Part shown: piece after piece, positions 27,508-36,560 of the stretch
Position numbering within the stretch: the stretch's first letter is position 1
Layout of the letters: every line of letters starts with the position of its first letter
From: Gandjariella thermophila
GTDB lineage: Bacteria; Actinomycetota; Actinomycetes; Mycobacteriales; Pseudonocardiaceae
Direction of reading: 5' to 3'
Length of the DNA: 64,000 nucleotides
Assembly: GCF_005405885.1 (NCBI RefSeq)
Contig: NZ_BJFL01000025.1
Coordinates: 25,767-89,766, forward strand
Made by a program: the position numbers and the translations under genes
Notes under the pieces: model-generated
Told to the model about the DNA's origin: nothing
The model's database searches: none
The model's input: the letters and a program-made list of their open reading frames with translations, nothing else

Positions 27508-27720
27508 TCAGCCGTTGGGACGCAGGCCGATGGCGTGCAGCAGGCTGGCGCCGGCGCTGGAGAAGGCGTTCACGATCTGGTCGGCGGGACCCGCGAGCGG
27601 GGAGTGCATCAGTGCGATGCCGAGCACGACCGCGGCGAAGGCGACCCAACCATGGTGATGTTTCTTCATCACGCCGAACACCACGGCCACGGTGGCCAGG
27701 ATCAGCACAATGGTCGGCAT
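27508..27720 (-). CDS. Small two-helix membrane protein, unrecognised
   Basis: A 70-aa protein with AGGGGTG upstream of ATG 27720. Two hydrophobic helices (TIVLILATVAVVFGVMKK and WVAFAAVVLGIALM) are separated by a His cluster (KKHHHGW). It resembles the small single-gene membrane proteins often carried near actinomycete plasmid or prophage genes, but no function is known. Confidence 0.5.
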   Translation of the reverse strand: MPTIVLILATVAVVFGVMKKHHHGWVAFAAVVLGIALMHSPLAGPADQIVNAFSSAGASLLHAIGLRPNG

Positions 27721-28009
27721 CGAAACACCCCTGCTGGTGGTTGACGGGCCTGCTCCCGACGGTGCCTTCCGCGCCGCCCTCTCCGAGACTCCTTCCCGGT
27801 GCGTTGGTCACCATGCCGGAAATCCGCAGCGGGGGGAAGCATGACCCCCGTGACACGCGGGACCCGACCGGCGGTACCGGCGCGGCCCGCGGGGACGGCG
27901 GCCGGCGAGCACCGGCGGTCGGTGGCCGGCGGCGCGTTGAGCCGGTCGGGTCCGGCCGCGCATGATGGCCCGGCCGAGTGAGCGAACCCGCGAGCCGAGG
28001 AGTACCCGG

Positions 28010-29203
28010 ATGAGCCTGGTGGAGGATGCGGCGGCACTGCAGGACGACCTCGTGGCGCTGCGCCGCGAGCTGCACCAGATCCCCGAGGTCGGCCTCGAAC
28101 TGCCGCGCACCCGGGAGCGGGTGCTCGCCGCGCTCGACGGCCTGCCCCTGGAGGTCAGCACCGGGTCGGCGCTGTCCTCGGTGACCGCGGTGCTGCGCGG
28201 CGGCCGGCCGGGTCCGGCGGTGCTGCTGCGCGGGGACATGGACGCGCTGCCGGTGACCGAGCGCACCGGGCTGCCCTTCACCTCCCGGCACGACGGCGCG
28301 ATGCACGCCTGCGGGCACGACCTGCACACCGCCGGTCTGGTCGGCGCCGCCCGGCTGCTCGCCGCCCGGCGCGAGGAACTGGCCGGGGACGTGGTGTTCA
28401 TGTTCCAGCCCGGCGAGGAGGGCTGGGACGGCGCGGGCCACATGATCCGGGAGGGCGTCCTGGACGCCGCCGGCCGGCCGCTCGCGGCCGCGTACGGGCT
28501 GCATGTGTTCTCCGCGCTGTTCCCGGCCGGGCGGTTCGTCTGCCGCCCCGGCACCATGATGGCTGCCTCCGACGCGTTACTGGTGCGCGTGCACGGCAGC
28601 GGCGGGCACGGCTCCATGCCGCACCGCGCGCTGGACCCGGTGCCGGCGGCCTGCGAGATGGTCACCGCGCTGCAGACCATGGTGACCCGCTCGATCGACG
28701 TGTTCGATCCGGTGGTGGTCACCGTCGGCACGTTCCACGCCGGCACGCGCCGCAACGTCATCCCGGACGAGGCGGTGTTCGAGGCGACCGTGCGCACCTT
28801 CTCCGAGGCGGCCAGGGCGCGGGTGCGGGACGCGGCCGTGCGGGTCTGCCGGGAGATCGCGGCCGCGCACGGCCTGCGCGCCGACGTGGAGTACGCCGAC
28901 GAGTACCCGGCCACCGTGAACGACCCGGCCGAGTACGACTTGGTCGCGGACACCGTGCGGGAGGTGTTCGGCGAGGACCGGTTCGCCCCGATGGAGAACC
29001 CGCTGCCCGGCTCCGAGGACTTCTCCCGGGTGCTGCGCGAGGTGCCCGGTGCGTACGTGTTCCTCGGCGCGTGCCTCTCCGGCGAGCCGGAGTCCGCGCC
29101 GAACAACCACTCCCCGCTGGCCGCCTTCGACGACCGGGTGCTCGCCGACGGTGCGGCGCTGCTGGCCGAACTCGCCGTCCGCCGGCTCAACCGGGCCGAC
29201 TGA
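28010..29203 (+). CDS. M20-family amidohydrolase (hippurate hydrolase / aminoacylase-like)
   Basis: A 397-aa metallo-amidohydrolase. Motifs: LLRGDMDALPV, DGAMHACGHDLHTAG (metal His/Asp), FQPGEEGWDGAGHMI (catalytic Glu and metal Glu) and GSEDFSRVL near the end. Length and layout match the M20D branch, which releases amino acids from N-acyl conjugates such as hippurate or N-acetyl amino acids. ATG 28010 has GAGGAG seven bases upstream. It is divergent in function from neighbours and probably its own transcription unit. Confidence 0.88.
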   Translation: MSLVEDAAALQDDLVALRRELHQIPEVGLELPRTRERVLAALDGLPLEVSTGSALSSVTAVLRGGRPGPAVLLRGDMDALPVTERTGLPFTSRHDGAMHACGHDLHTAGLVGAARLLAARREELAGDVVFMFQPGEEGWDGAGHMIREGVLDAAGRPLAAAYGLHVFSALFPAGRFVCRPGTMMAASDALLVRVHGSGGHGSMPHRALDPVPAACEMVTALQTMVTRSIDVFDPVVVTVGTFHAGTRRNVIPDEAVFEATVRTFSEAARARVRDAAVRVCREIAAAHGLRADVEYADEYPATVNDPAEYDLVADTVREVFGEDRFAPMENPLPGSEDFSRVLREVPGAYVFLGACLSGEPESAPNNHSPLAAFDDRVLADGAALLAELAVRRLNRAD

Positions 29204-29245
29204 CCATGAGCCGGCCGACCCCGGTCGCCGGTCAGCAGCGGCCGG

Positions 29246-30484
29246 TCACGAGCAGCACGGGCAGCCGCGCATCCGCACCCGCTCCCCGGTCAACTCGGCG
29301 ACGGAGGTGACGCCGAGCAGCCGCATGGTCGCGGTGAACTCGGTGGTGAGCAGCCGCAGGGCGTGGTCGACGCCGCGCTCCCCGCCGGCCATCAGCCCGT
29401 ACAGGTAGGCCCGGCCGATCAGCACGCCTCGCGCGCCCAGCGCCACGGCGGCGGCGATGTCGCCGCCGGACCGCACCCCGCCGTCCAGGTAGATCTCCGC
29501 GCGCTCGCCGCACCGGGCCGCGATGCCCGGCAGCAGCTCCAGCGGCGTGGGCGAGCGGTCCAGTTGCCGGGCGCCGTGGTTGGACACCACCAGCGCGTCC
29601 GCCCCGGCGGCCACGCACGCCTCGGCGTCCTCGACGGTCTGCACGCCCTTGACGACCAGCTTGCCCGGCCACGCCTCGCGCAGCCAGCGCACGTCGTCGA
29701 TGGTGGCGCTGGGGTCGAAGATCTTGTTGGACAGCTCCGCCGGGGTGCCGGCGAAGTGCTTCAGCGAGGCGAACTCCAGCGGCTCGGTGGTCAGGAAATT
29801 GAACCACCAGTGCGGGTGCCGCGCCCCGTCCACGAAGGTGCGCAGCCGCAGCGCCGGCGGGATGGTCATGCCGTTGCGCGCATCCCGCAGCCGCGCCCCG
29901 CCGATCGGGGTGTCCACGGTGAGCATCAGCGTGTCGTAGCCGCAGTCGATCGCTCGCTTGACGAAGTCCGCGCTCGCGTCCCGGTCCCGCCACAGGTAGA
30001 GCTGGAACCAGCGCCGGGTGCTCGGCGCCTGCGCGGCGAGGCGCTCCAGCGAGGTGGTGCCCATGGTGGACAGCGTGTAGGGCAGCCCGAACCGGCCCGC
30101 CGCCCGCGCCACCGCCGGCTCGCCGGCGTGGTGCATCATCCTGGTGAACCCGGTCGGTCCCAGCGCCAGCGGGATGGGCACCGGCTTGCCGAGCATCCTC
30201 GTGCTGGTGTCCACCACGGAGACGTCGCGCAGCACCCGGGGCACGAACTCCACCCGCTCGAACGCCCGGCGGGACCGGGCCGCGGACACCTCGTCGCCGG
30301 CAGCGCCGTCGGTGTAGTCGAACACCGCCCGTGGCGTGCGCCGGCGGGCGATCTCGCGCAGGTCGGAGATCGACGCCGCGCGCCGCAGCCTCCTGTTGGT
30401 GGCCGAGGCGTCGAAGCCTTCCGTGCGCAGCAGGGGTTTCAGCTCGGACCAGCGGGGCAGACGGCGCTTCGTCACGCGAAGCAT
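29246..30484 (-). CDS. lldD: FMN-dependent alpha-hydroxy-acid (L-lactate) dehydrogenase/oxidase, LldD type
   Basis: A 412-aa protein. Its opening KRRLPRWSELKPLLR and the blocks RRTPRAVFDYTDGAAGDE, APTGF-like LGPTGFTRMMHHAGE and GVQTVEDAEACV...VSNHGARQLDRSPTP match actinobacterial LldD closely. The catalytic His and FMN-phosphate Arg region (SNHGARQLD) and GARGVLIGRAYLYGL are intact. It oxidises L-lactate or another 2-hydroxy acid to the keto acid with FMN. ATG 30484 is used; TTG 30511 is the only longer option. It is divergently arranged with the FAD dehydrogenase gene. Confidence 0.87.
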   Translation of the reverse strand: MLRVTKRRLPRWSELKPLLRTEGFDASATNRRLRRAASISDLREIARRRTPRAVFDYTDGAAGDEVSAARSRRAFERVEFVPRVLRDVSVVDTSTRMLGKPVPIPLALGPTGFTRMMHHAGEPAVARAAGRFGLPYTLSTMGTTSLERLAAQAPSTRRWFQLYLWRDRDASADFVKRAIDCGYDTLMLTVDTPIGGARLRDARNGMTIPPALRLRTFVDGARHPHWWFNFLTTEPLEFASLKHFAGTPAELSNKIFDPSATIDDVRWLREAWPGKLVVKGVQTVEDAEACVAAGADALVVSNHGARQLDRSPTPLELLPGIAARCGERAEIYLDGGVRSGGDIAAAVALGARGVLIGRAYLYGLMAGGERGVDHALRLLTTEFTATMRLLGVTSVAELTGERVRMRGCPCCS

Positions 30485-30603
30485 CCTGCATCCGGGCCCG
30501 CGGAGGGTCAAAGATCGGCCGGGAGAGCGATTGGCAGATCGACTCGGACCCCGGGGCCGGGTGGACTCCCGGGCACAACGCGAACATGTTTCGATAGCAC
30601 GCT

Positions 30604-32265
30604 ATGAACCGGGCTATGGACGCGGACGTCATCGTCGTCGGCGCGGGACTCGCCGGGCTGGTGGCCACGGCGGAACTCGCCGCCGCCGGCCGCCGGGTGA
30701 TCGTGCTGGACCAGGAGCCGGAGGCGTCGCTGGGCGGCCAGGCGTTCTGGTCGTTCGGCGGGCTGTTCCTGGTGGACTCGCCGGAGCAGCGCCGCATGGG
30801 CGTGAAGGACTCGCTCGACCTGGCGCTGCAGGACTGGATGGGCACGGCCGCGTTCGACCGGGAGGAGGACCACTGGCCGCGCCGCTGGGCCGAGGCGTAC
30901 GTGCACTTCGCCGCCGGCGAGAAGCGGCGCTGGCTGACCAGCAAGGGCATCCGCTTCTTCCCGGTGGTCGGCTGGGCCGAGCGCGGCGGCTACGGCGCCG
31001 TCGGGCACGGCAACTCGGTGCCGCGCTTCCACATCACCTGGGGTACCGGCCCGGGCGTGGTCGCGCCGTTCGAGCGCGCGGTGCGTGCCGCCGCCGAGCG
31101 GGGCCTGGTGGAGCTGCGGTTCCGGCACCGGGTGGACGAGTTGACCGTCACCGGCGGCGCGGTCGACGGGGTGCGCGGCAGCGTGCTGGAACCCAGCGAC
31201 GCGGCCCGCGGCGAGGCGAGTTCGCGCACCGTGGTCGGCGACTTCGAACTGCGCGCCCAGGCCGTGATCGTCACCTCCGGCGGCATCGGCGGCAACCACG
31301 ACCTGGTCCGCCGCAACTGGCCGGCCCGGCTGGGCCAGCCGCCGAAGCACCTGCTGTCCGGAGTGCCGGCGCACGTGGACGGGCGCATGCTGGAGATCAC
31401 CGAGGCCGCCGGCGGAACCGTGATCAACCCGGACCGGATGTGGCACTACACCGAGGGCATCCAGAACTGGAACCCGATCTGGCCGCTGCACGGCATCCGC
31501 ATCCTGCCCGGCCCGTCGTCGCTGTGGTTCGACGCGCGCGGCCGGCGGCTGCCGGTGCCGCTGTTCCCCGGCTTCGACACGCTCGGCACGCTCGAGCACA
31601 TCATGTCCACCGGCTACGAGCACACCTGGTTCGTGCTCACCCAGAAGATCATCGAGCGGGAGTTCGCGCTGTCCGGTTCCGAGCAGAACCCTGACCTGAC
31701 CGGCAAGGACATCGGCAAGGTGCTGCAGCGCGTGAAGAAGGGCGCGCCCGGACCGGTCACCGCTTTCCTGGAGCACGGCGAGGACTTCGTCGTGGAGCGC
31801 GGCCTGCCGGCGCTGGTGGACCGGATGAACGCGCTCACCGGCGAGAAGCTGATCGACCTCGCCGACCTGGAGCGGGAGATCGTCGCCCGGGACCGCGAGA
31901 TCGACAACCCGTACACCAAGGACCTGCAGATCACCGCGATCCGCGGGGCCCGCCGCTTCCTCGGCGACCGGCTGGTCCGGGTGGCCAAACCGCACCGGTT
32001 CCTCGACCCGGCCGCCGGCCCGCTGATCGCGGTGCGGCTGCACATCCTGACCCGCAAGACCCTCGGCGGGCTGCACACCGACCTGGACGGCCGGGTGCTG
32101 GCCGCGGACGGCAACCCGCTGCCCGGCCTGTACGCGGCGGGCGAGGTCGCCGGGTTCGGTGGCGGCGGCATGCACGGCTACCGCGCGCTGGAGGGCACGT
32201 TCCTCGGCGGCTGCCTGTTCTCCGGGCGGATCGCCGGCCGCGCCGCGGCGACCGCGGTCGGCTGA
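30604..32265 (+). CDS. FAD-binding dehydrogenase (fumarate reductase/KstD-type flavoprotein)
   Basis: A 553-aa flavoprotein with an N-terminal dinucleotide fold (DVIVVGAGLAGLVATAELAAAG), a large substrate domain and a C-terminal FAD contact (GLYAAGEVAGFGGGGMHGYRALEGTFLGGC). This matches the 'FAD-binding dehydrogenase' branch of the succinate dehydrogenase / 3-ketosteroid delta-1-dehydrogenase superfamily. The specific substrate is not evident. It is followed by a strong rho-independent terminator. Confidence 0.8.
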   Translation: MNRAMDADVIVVGAGLAGLVATAELAAAGRRVIVLDQEPEASLGGQAFWSFGGLFLVDSPEQRRMGVKDSLDLALQDWMGTAAFDREEDHWPRRWAEAYVHFAAGEKRRWLTSKGIRFFPVVGWAERGGYGAVGHGNSVPRFHITWGTGPGVVAPFERAVRAAAERGLVELRFRHRVDELTVTGGAVDGVRGSVLEPSDAARGEASSRTVVGDFELRAQAVIVTSGGIGGNHDLVRRNWPARLGQPPKHLLSGVPAHVDGRMLEITEAAGGTVINPDRMWHYTEGIQNWNPIWPLHGIRILPGPSSLWFDARGRRLPVPLFPGFDTLGTLEHIMSTGYEHTWFVLTQKIIEREFALSGSEQNPDLTGKDIGKVLQRVKKGAPGPVTAFLEHGEDFVVERGLPALVDRMNALTGEKLIDLADLEREIVARDREIDNPYTKDLQITAIRGARRFLGDRLVRVAKPHRFLDPAAGPLIAVRLHILTRKTLGGLHTDLDGRVLAADGNPLPGLYAAGEVAGFGGGGMHGYRALEGTFLGGCLFSGRIAGRAAATAVG

Positions 32266-32274
32266 CCGGCGCGC

Positions 32275-32327
32275 GATCAACCGGTCGCCGTCCGGGCTGG
32301 GCAGCCCGGGTACCGGTTGATCTTTTT
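32275..32327 (+). terminator. Rho-independent terminator after the FAD dehydrogenase gene
   Basis: An 11-bp outer stem (GATCAACCGGT 32275-32285 with ACCGGTTGATC 32312-32322) surrounds an inner 7-bp stem (CCGGGCT with AGCCCGG) and a 4-base loop, followed directly by TTTTT. It is the best-formed terminator in the window and would stop transcription before the PBP gene. Confidence 0.9.
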
Positions 32328-32427
32328 CGTGCCCGTCAGCCGAGCTGAGGACGGGTTTCCGTAACCTGGCAGCGGAATTCCGGTGGGGCCGCGGTGGCCC
32401 CGTGAGCTGCAGCGTGGAGCGACGAGC

Positions 32428-33927
32428 GTGAACAAACCCCTCCGCAGAGCCGGTGTGGTCATCATGGTCATGATGGTGGCGCTGCTCGCCAACGACACCT
32501 ACGTGCAGGTGATCGAGGCGCACAGCCTGGCGACGAACAGCCGCAACCAGCGCCGCCTGATCAACGAGTACGCCACCCAGCGTGGCATGATCATGGCCGC
32601 CAACGGCCAGGTGCTGGCCACCTCGGTCGCCACCGACGACGCGTTCCGGTTCCTCCGCCAGTACCCCGGCGGCGCGCCCTACGCGGACGTCACCGGCTAC
32701 TACTCGCTCAACTACGGCGCCGGCGGCATCGAGAACGCGGAGAACACCGTGCTCGACGGCACCGATGACAAGCTGTTCGTGCAGCGGCTGTCCGACCTGA
32801 TCACCGGCCGCAACCATCAGGGCGGGAACCTCCAGCTCACCATCGAGCCGAAGATCCAGCAGGCCGCCTACGACACGCTGACCAAGAACGGGTTCACCGG
32901 CGCGGCGGTGGCCATCCAGCCGTCCACCGGGCAGATCCTGGCGATGACCAGCACCCCGTCCTACGACCCGACCGGCCTCGGCTCGCACGACAACGCCGCC
33001 CAGACCAAGGCCTGGACCAGCGCCAACGCCGGCGACCCGGCCCCGATGTTCAACCAGCCGGTCAACGCCGCCTACCAGCCGGGATCGACGTTCAAACTGG
33101 TTGTGGCCGCGGCGGCGCTGTCCAACCATGTCGCCGACGAGAACACGCCGAGCCTGCCGGCCGACCCGAAGATCACCCTGCCGGGCACCTCCGCCACGCT
33201 GTCCAACTTCGACAACGAGACCTGCCCGGGCAGCGTGAACGGCCAGGTCTCCATGAAGACCGCGATCGCCTACTCCTGCAACACCGCGTTCGCCTCGCTG
33301 GCCGGCAAGGTCGGCGCGCCCGCGCTGTCCGCAGAGGCGGCGAAGTTCGGGTTCGGGCAGCGGCTGTCCATCCCGCTGGGCGTGACCCCGTCGTGTGTCG
33401 GCCCGGCGGCCGGCGGCAACTGCATGAACATCCCGAACGGCACACCGGGGCTGTACCAGAGCGGCATCGGGCAGCTCGACGTGCAGGAGACGCCGCTGCA
33501 GGACGCGCTCATCGCCGCGACGATCGCCAACGGCGGCAAGGAGATGTACCCGCAGTTGGTGAAGAGCATCCTCGGGCCGGACCTGTCCACCATCCAGGGC
33601 TTCAGCCCCAAGGTGCTCAACGACGAGGTGATGTCCGGCGACGTGGCCAACCAGCTCACCGACATGATGCTGGCCGCGGAGCAGCACGCGGGCACCGCGA
33701 ACAAGAACCCGAACATCCAGATCGCCGCCAAGACCGGCACCGCCGAGCACGGCACCAACCCGAAGGACACCCAGCCCTACGGCTGGTACGTGGCGTTCGC
33801 GCCACACCGGGACATCGCCGTCGCCGTGGTGGTCACCGCCGGCGGCACGCTGGACGCGGCCACGGTCGGCGCCAAGGTGGCCGGGCCCGTGGGCCGCGCG
33901 ATGATCAACGCCGCGCTCGGCGGCTGA
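32428..33927 (+). CDS. pbpA: Class B penicillin-binding protein (PbpA-like transpeptidase)
   Basis: A 499-aa protein. After a short cytoplasmic tail (NKPLRRAG) comes one membrane helix, a dimerisation domain and a transpeptidase domain with all three active-site motifs: STFK (in PGSTFKL), SCN (in AYSCNTAF) and KTGT (in AAKTGTAEHG). It cross-links peptidoglycan outside the membrane. GTG 32428 has GGAG upstream. Unlike the typical actinobacterial pbpA it stands alone, without rodA or ftsW or serine/threonine kinase genes beside it, so it is likely a paralogue. Confidence 0.9.
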   Translation: MNKPLRRAGVVIMVMMVALLANDTYVQVIEAHSLATNSRNQRRLINEYATQRGMIMAANGQVLATSVATDDAFRFLRQYPGGAPYADVTGYYSLNYGAGGIENAENTVLDGTDDKLFVQRLSDLITGRNHQGGNLQLTIEPKIQQAAYDTLTKNGFTGAAVAIQPSTGQILAMTSTPSYDPTGLGSHDNAAQTKAWTSANAGDPAPMFNQPVNAAYQPGSTFKLVVAAAALSNHVADENTPSLPADPKITLPGTSATLSNFDNETCPGSVNGQVSMKTAIAYSCNTAFASLAGKVGAPALSAEAAKFGFGQRLSIPLGVTPSCVGPAAGGNCMNIPNGTPGLYQSGIGQLDVQETPLQDALIAATIANGGKEMYPQLVKSILGPDLSTIQGFSPKVLNDEVMSGDVANQLTDMMLAAEQHAGTANKNPNIQIAAKTGTAEHGTNPKDTQPYGWYVAFAPHRDIAVAVVVTAGGTLDAATVGAKVAGPVGRAMINAALGG

Positions 33928-34065
33928 CCACCGGCCCCCCGAACATCGTCGCGCACGGTGGCCGGGTGGAAGACGCGCGTAACACGGTCGGCCACCGAGC
34001 CGACGTATCGGCTGGGTCGTGCGGGACCGTCTTCCGTGCCCCGCCGCAGAGACGGGAGCCCGTCC

Positions 34066-35130
34066 ATGGTGACCAGACAAAGCCGGCCTGGACTGGGCGT
34101 CCTCTTCGCCGCGCTGGCCGTCACACTGACCGCCACATCGGCCGTCCTTCTGACGACAGTCTGGTTTCTCCGTCCCGCCACCATCGCCGCCAACCCGCAG
34201 CTGTATTCCGCTCTCTTCGCCGGTCTGGCGCTGGTCCTGGGAACCAGCGCGACGGTGTCCGGTGCCGTGGCGACCGTTCGACTCGCCGGCACGACGGTGA
34301 GAATCGCGAGTGCGCAGCAACAGCGCGATCTCCGCGACTTCCTGGAACGACGGGTCGACGCGAGCACGGTGGCGCTGTCCCGCGTGGCGCAGTCCCTATC
34401 GGAGGTGCACACCGCCGGCATGCGCGTTCATCAGCGGCTTGTCGACTTCCGCTCAGAACATGAATCGCTGCGGGAGCACCTCGAGGATCCCCTCTCCCCG
34501 CCGCTGAAGTCGGCGGTCAACTCCCTGTGCGAGGCCCTCGAGCAGTTGAGATCGGCGCTCGTCGCCATGCAGCACAACCCCTTGGCGCTCAGCATGTTCC
34601 GCGGCCAACTGGAGGGGGAGACCAGCGACCTGGCCTACGTGGCGGGGAAGATGGCCGCGCACGGTTTCCCCGCCACGGAGATCGAGGTGGACCACACCGA
34701 CGTCACCGTCCTGGCTCAGTTCCTGGGAGTCGCCAGGGAGAAACTGTCCTCGAGCGACGATGTCGCGCCCCTCATGCAGCCTCTGCTCCTCGCGAGCATG
34801 CAGAAACCCGACCATGCCGCGCTGCGTACCTTCCTGTTCTGCGGGCACCTGATCTTCAACCGGGCGGACACCTCGCGCCTGGTGGCAGACCGGCTGGTGG
34901 TAGCTTCCTACGGCGCGGCCATGCTCGCCGATATTTTCCGTTCGCTCCCGCCGGACGAGGTCGCCGTGAAAGCCGTGTATGCCGGTTCCTATCCGGATCT
35001 GCGGGACACGATCGAGGAACTGCCCGTCTACTTCAGTGCCGAACAGGTCGTCGGAGACAACTTCATGGTCGCCTTCAAGGCGTTACGCGATCAACGGGAA
35101 CTACTCTTTCTCGAGACCGCGGCTCCCTGA
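34066..35130 (+). CDS. Two-helix membrane protein with a long cytoplasmic helical domain, unrecognised
   Basis: A 354-aa protein. ATG 34066 has GGGAG upstream. Two adjacent membrane helices (residues about 10-35 and 45-70) are followed by a long helical soluble region (SAQQQRDLRDFLERRVDAS and onward) likely to form coiled coils. Codon choice looks less GC3-extreme than in neighbours, hinting at transfer. No family recognised. Its last 40 bases overlap, tail to tail, the end of glcF on the other strand. Confidence 0.6.
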   Translation: MVTRQSRPGLGVLFAALAVTLTATSAVLLTTVWFLRPATIAANPQLYSALFAGLALVLGTSATVSGAVATVRLAGTTVRIASAQQQRDLRDFLERRVDASTVALSRVAQSLSEVHTAGMRVHQRLVDFRSEHESLREHLEDPLSPPLKSAVNSLCEALEQLRSALVAMQHNPLALSMFRGQLEGETSDLAYVAGKMAAHGFPATEIEVDHTDVTVLAQFLGVAREKLSSSDDVAPLMQPLLLASMQKPDHAALRTFLFCGHLIFNRADTSRLVADRLVVASYGAAMLADIFRSLPPDEVAVKAVYAGSYPDLRDTIEELPVYFSAEQVVGDNFMVAFKALRDQRELLFLETAAP

Positions 35131-36560
35131 GCGGGAGGCGGTCCGTGCGGTATGTCCACTCCGCGGATGGCCGCGTCCAGCAGCTCGACGGGGTGTATCA
35201 GCGGCAGCTCGTCGCCGAGGTAGCGGCCCACCTGGAGCAGGCAACCCGGGTTCGCGGTGACCAGCGCGTCCGGGCGCACCGCCCGGATGTTGTCGGCCTT
35301 GCGCCGGCCCAGTTCCGCCGCCGCCTCCGGCTGGACTAGGTTGTAGATGCCCGCCGAGCCGCAGCAGATCTCCGCCTCCGGCAGGTCGACCAGTTCCAGC
35401 TCGGGAATGCTGCGCAGCACCGCGCGTGGCTGCTCCCGGATGCCCTGGGCGTGCCGGAGGTGGCAGGCGTCGTGGTAGGCGACCCGCGCGCGGATCGGGT
35501 GCCGTGGCGCGGCCGGTCCGTCCTCGTCGAGCAGTTCGGCGAGCAGTTCGGTGACGTCCCGCACCTTGGCGCTGAACCGCCGCGCCCGCTCCGCCCACTC
35601 CGGGTCGTCGGCGAGCAGGTCGGCGTACTCCTTCATGGACGATCCGCAGCCCGCCACGTTCACCACGATGTGGTCCACCGGGAGGTCGCCGAAGGTTTCG
35701 ATGGTGCGCTTCGCGCGGGCGGCCGCGTGCGGTTCGCGGCCCGCGTGCAGGCCGAGCGCGCCGCAGCAGCCCTGGGCACGCGGCACCAGCACCTCGCAAC
35801 CCTCGGCCGCCAGCACCCGGATGGTGGCCAGGTTCGCCTGGTGGAAGAACACGTCCTGCACGCAGCCGGACAGCATCGCCACCCGCCGCCGTGGCGCCGC
35901 GGTACCCGGTGGCCCGGTGCGGCGGGGCAGCGCGGCGAAGGCGTCGCGCAGCCGCACCGGCGGCAGCAACTCCTCGGCGGCGCGCATCCGGGCCGGTAGC
36001 CGGCGCGCGATCCCGGTACGGGCCAGCAGCCTGGGCACCCGCATCTTCCGGTACGCCACGCCGAGCACCGCCGCCGCGCGCAACCGCCTGCGGTACGGGA
36101 ACAGCGCGAAGATCGCGTCGCGGAACAGCCGGTCCGGCCACGTCCGGCGTACGTTCCGCTCGATCTGCGGGCGGGTCGCCTCCAGCAGCCGGTTGTACCG
36201 CACGCCGGAGGGGCAGGACGTCACGCACGCCATGCAGCCCAGGCAGGCGTCGATGTGCTCGGTGAACGGCCCGTCCAGGCCGATCTCCCCGCGTTCGGCG
36301 AGGTCCATCAGGTAGATGCGGCCCCGCGGCGAGTCCATCTCCTCGCCCCACAGCTGGTAGGTGGGGCAGGTGGGCAGGCAGAACCCGCAGTGCACGCAGT
36401 CATCGATCAGGTCACGCTCCGGCGGCCGGGTCGCGTCGAAACCGGCGGACCGTGCCGCGTTCGCCGCCGCGCCGGCCGCCGGCGGGCCGCCGGTCTTCGG
36501 GCCGATGGTCTTGGGCCCGGCCTTCTGCGCGTCCGCGCCGGGATTCCGTTCGGCCGTCAC
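35091..36560 (-). CDS. glcF: Glycolate oxidase iron-sulfur subunit (GlcF/LutA-like)
   Basis: A 489-aa protein with two 4Fe-4S clusters (CVHCGFCLPTCP around residue 55 and CLGCMACVTSCP about 45 residues later). Two CCG domains lie in the C-terminal half (AQGCCGALGLHAG and AEICCGSAGIYNL), the standard GlcF/heterodisulfide-reductase-type layout. It passes electrons from the GlcDE flavoproteins to the quinone pool. The 45-residue N-terminal extension before the first cluster is low complexity. GTG 36560 follows GGGGAGGG and overlaps the glcE stop. Confidence 0.88.
   Translation of the reverse strand: MTAERNPGADAQKAGPKTIGPKTGGPPAAGAAANAARSAGFDATRPPERDLIDDCVHCGFCLPTCPTYQLWGEEMDSPRGRIYLMDLAERGEIGLDGPFTEHIDACLGCMACVTSCPSGVRYNRLLEATRPQIERNVRRTWPDRLFRDAIFALFPYRRRLRAAAVLGVAYRKMRVPRLLARTGIARRLPARMRAAEELLPPVRLRDAFAALPRRTGPPGTAAPRRRVAMLSGCVQDVFFHQANLATIRVLAAEGCEVLVPRAQGCCGALGLHAGREPHAAARAKRTIETFGDLPVDHIVVNVAGCGSSMKEYADLLADDPEWAERARRFSAKVRDVTELLAELLDEDGPAAPRHPIRARVAYHDACHLRHAQGIREQPRAVLRSIPELELVDLPEAEICCGSAGIYNLVQPEAAAELGRRKADNIRAVRPDALVTANPGCLLQVGRYLGDELPLIHPVELLDAAIRGVDIPHGPPPAQGAAVSRKSSSR

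Noticed and set aside
33928..33980. Terminator after the PBP gene
   Set aside because: The CCACCGGCC / GGCCGGGTGG pairing is imperfect and there is no T-run.
30508..34320. Very long minus-strand open frame opposite the FAD dehydrogenase and PBP genes
   Set aside because: Shadow of two well-identified genes in high-GC DNA; the translation is low-complexity and matches no family.
34066..35130. Second PycTM-type effector
   Set aside because: It has two N-terminal membrane helices but lacks the KYRLTR-type segment and the C-terminal helix of PycTM.
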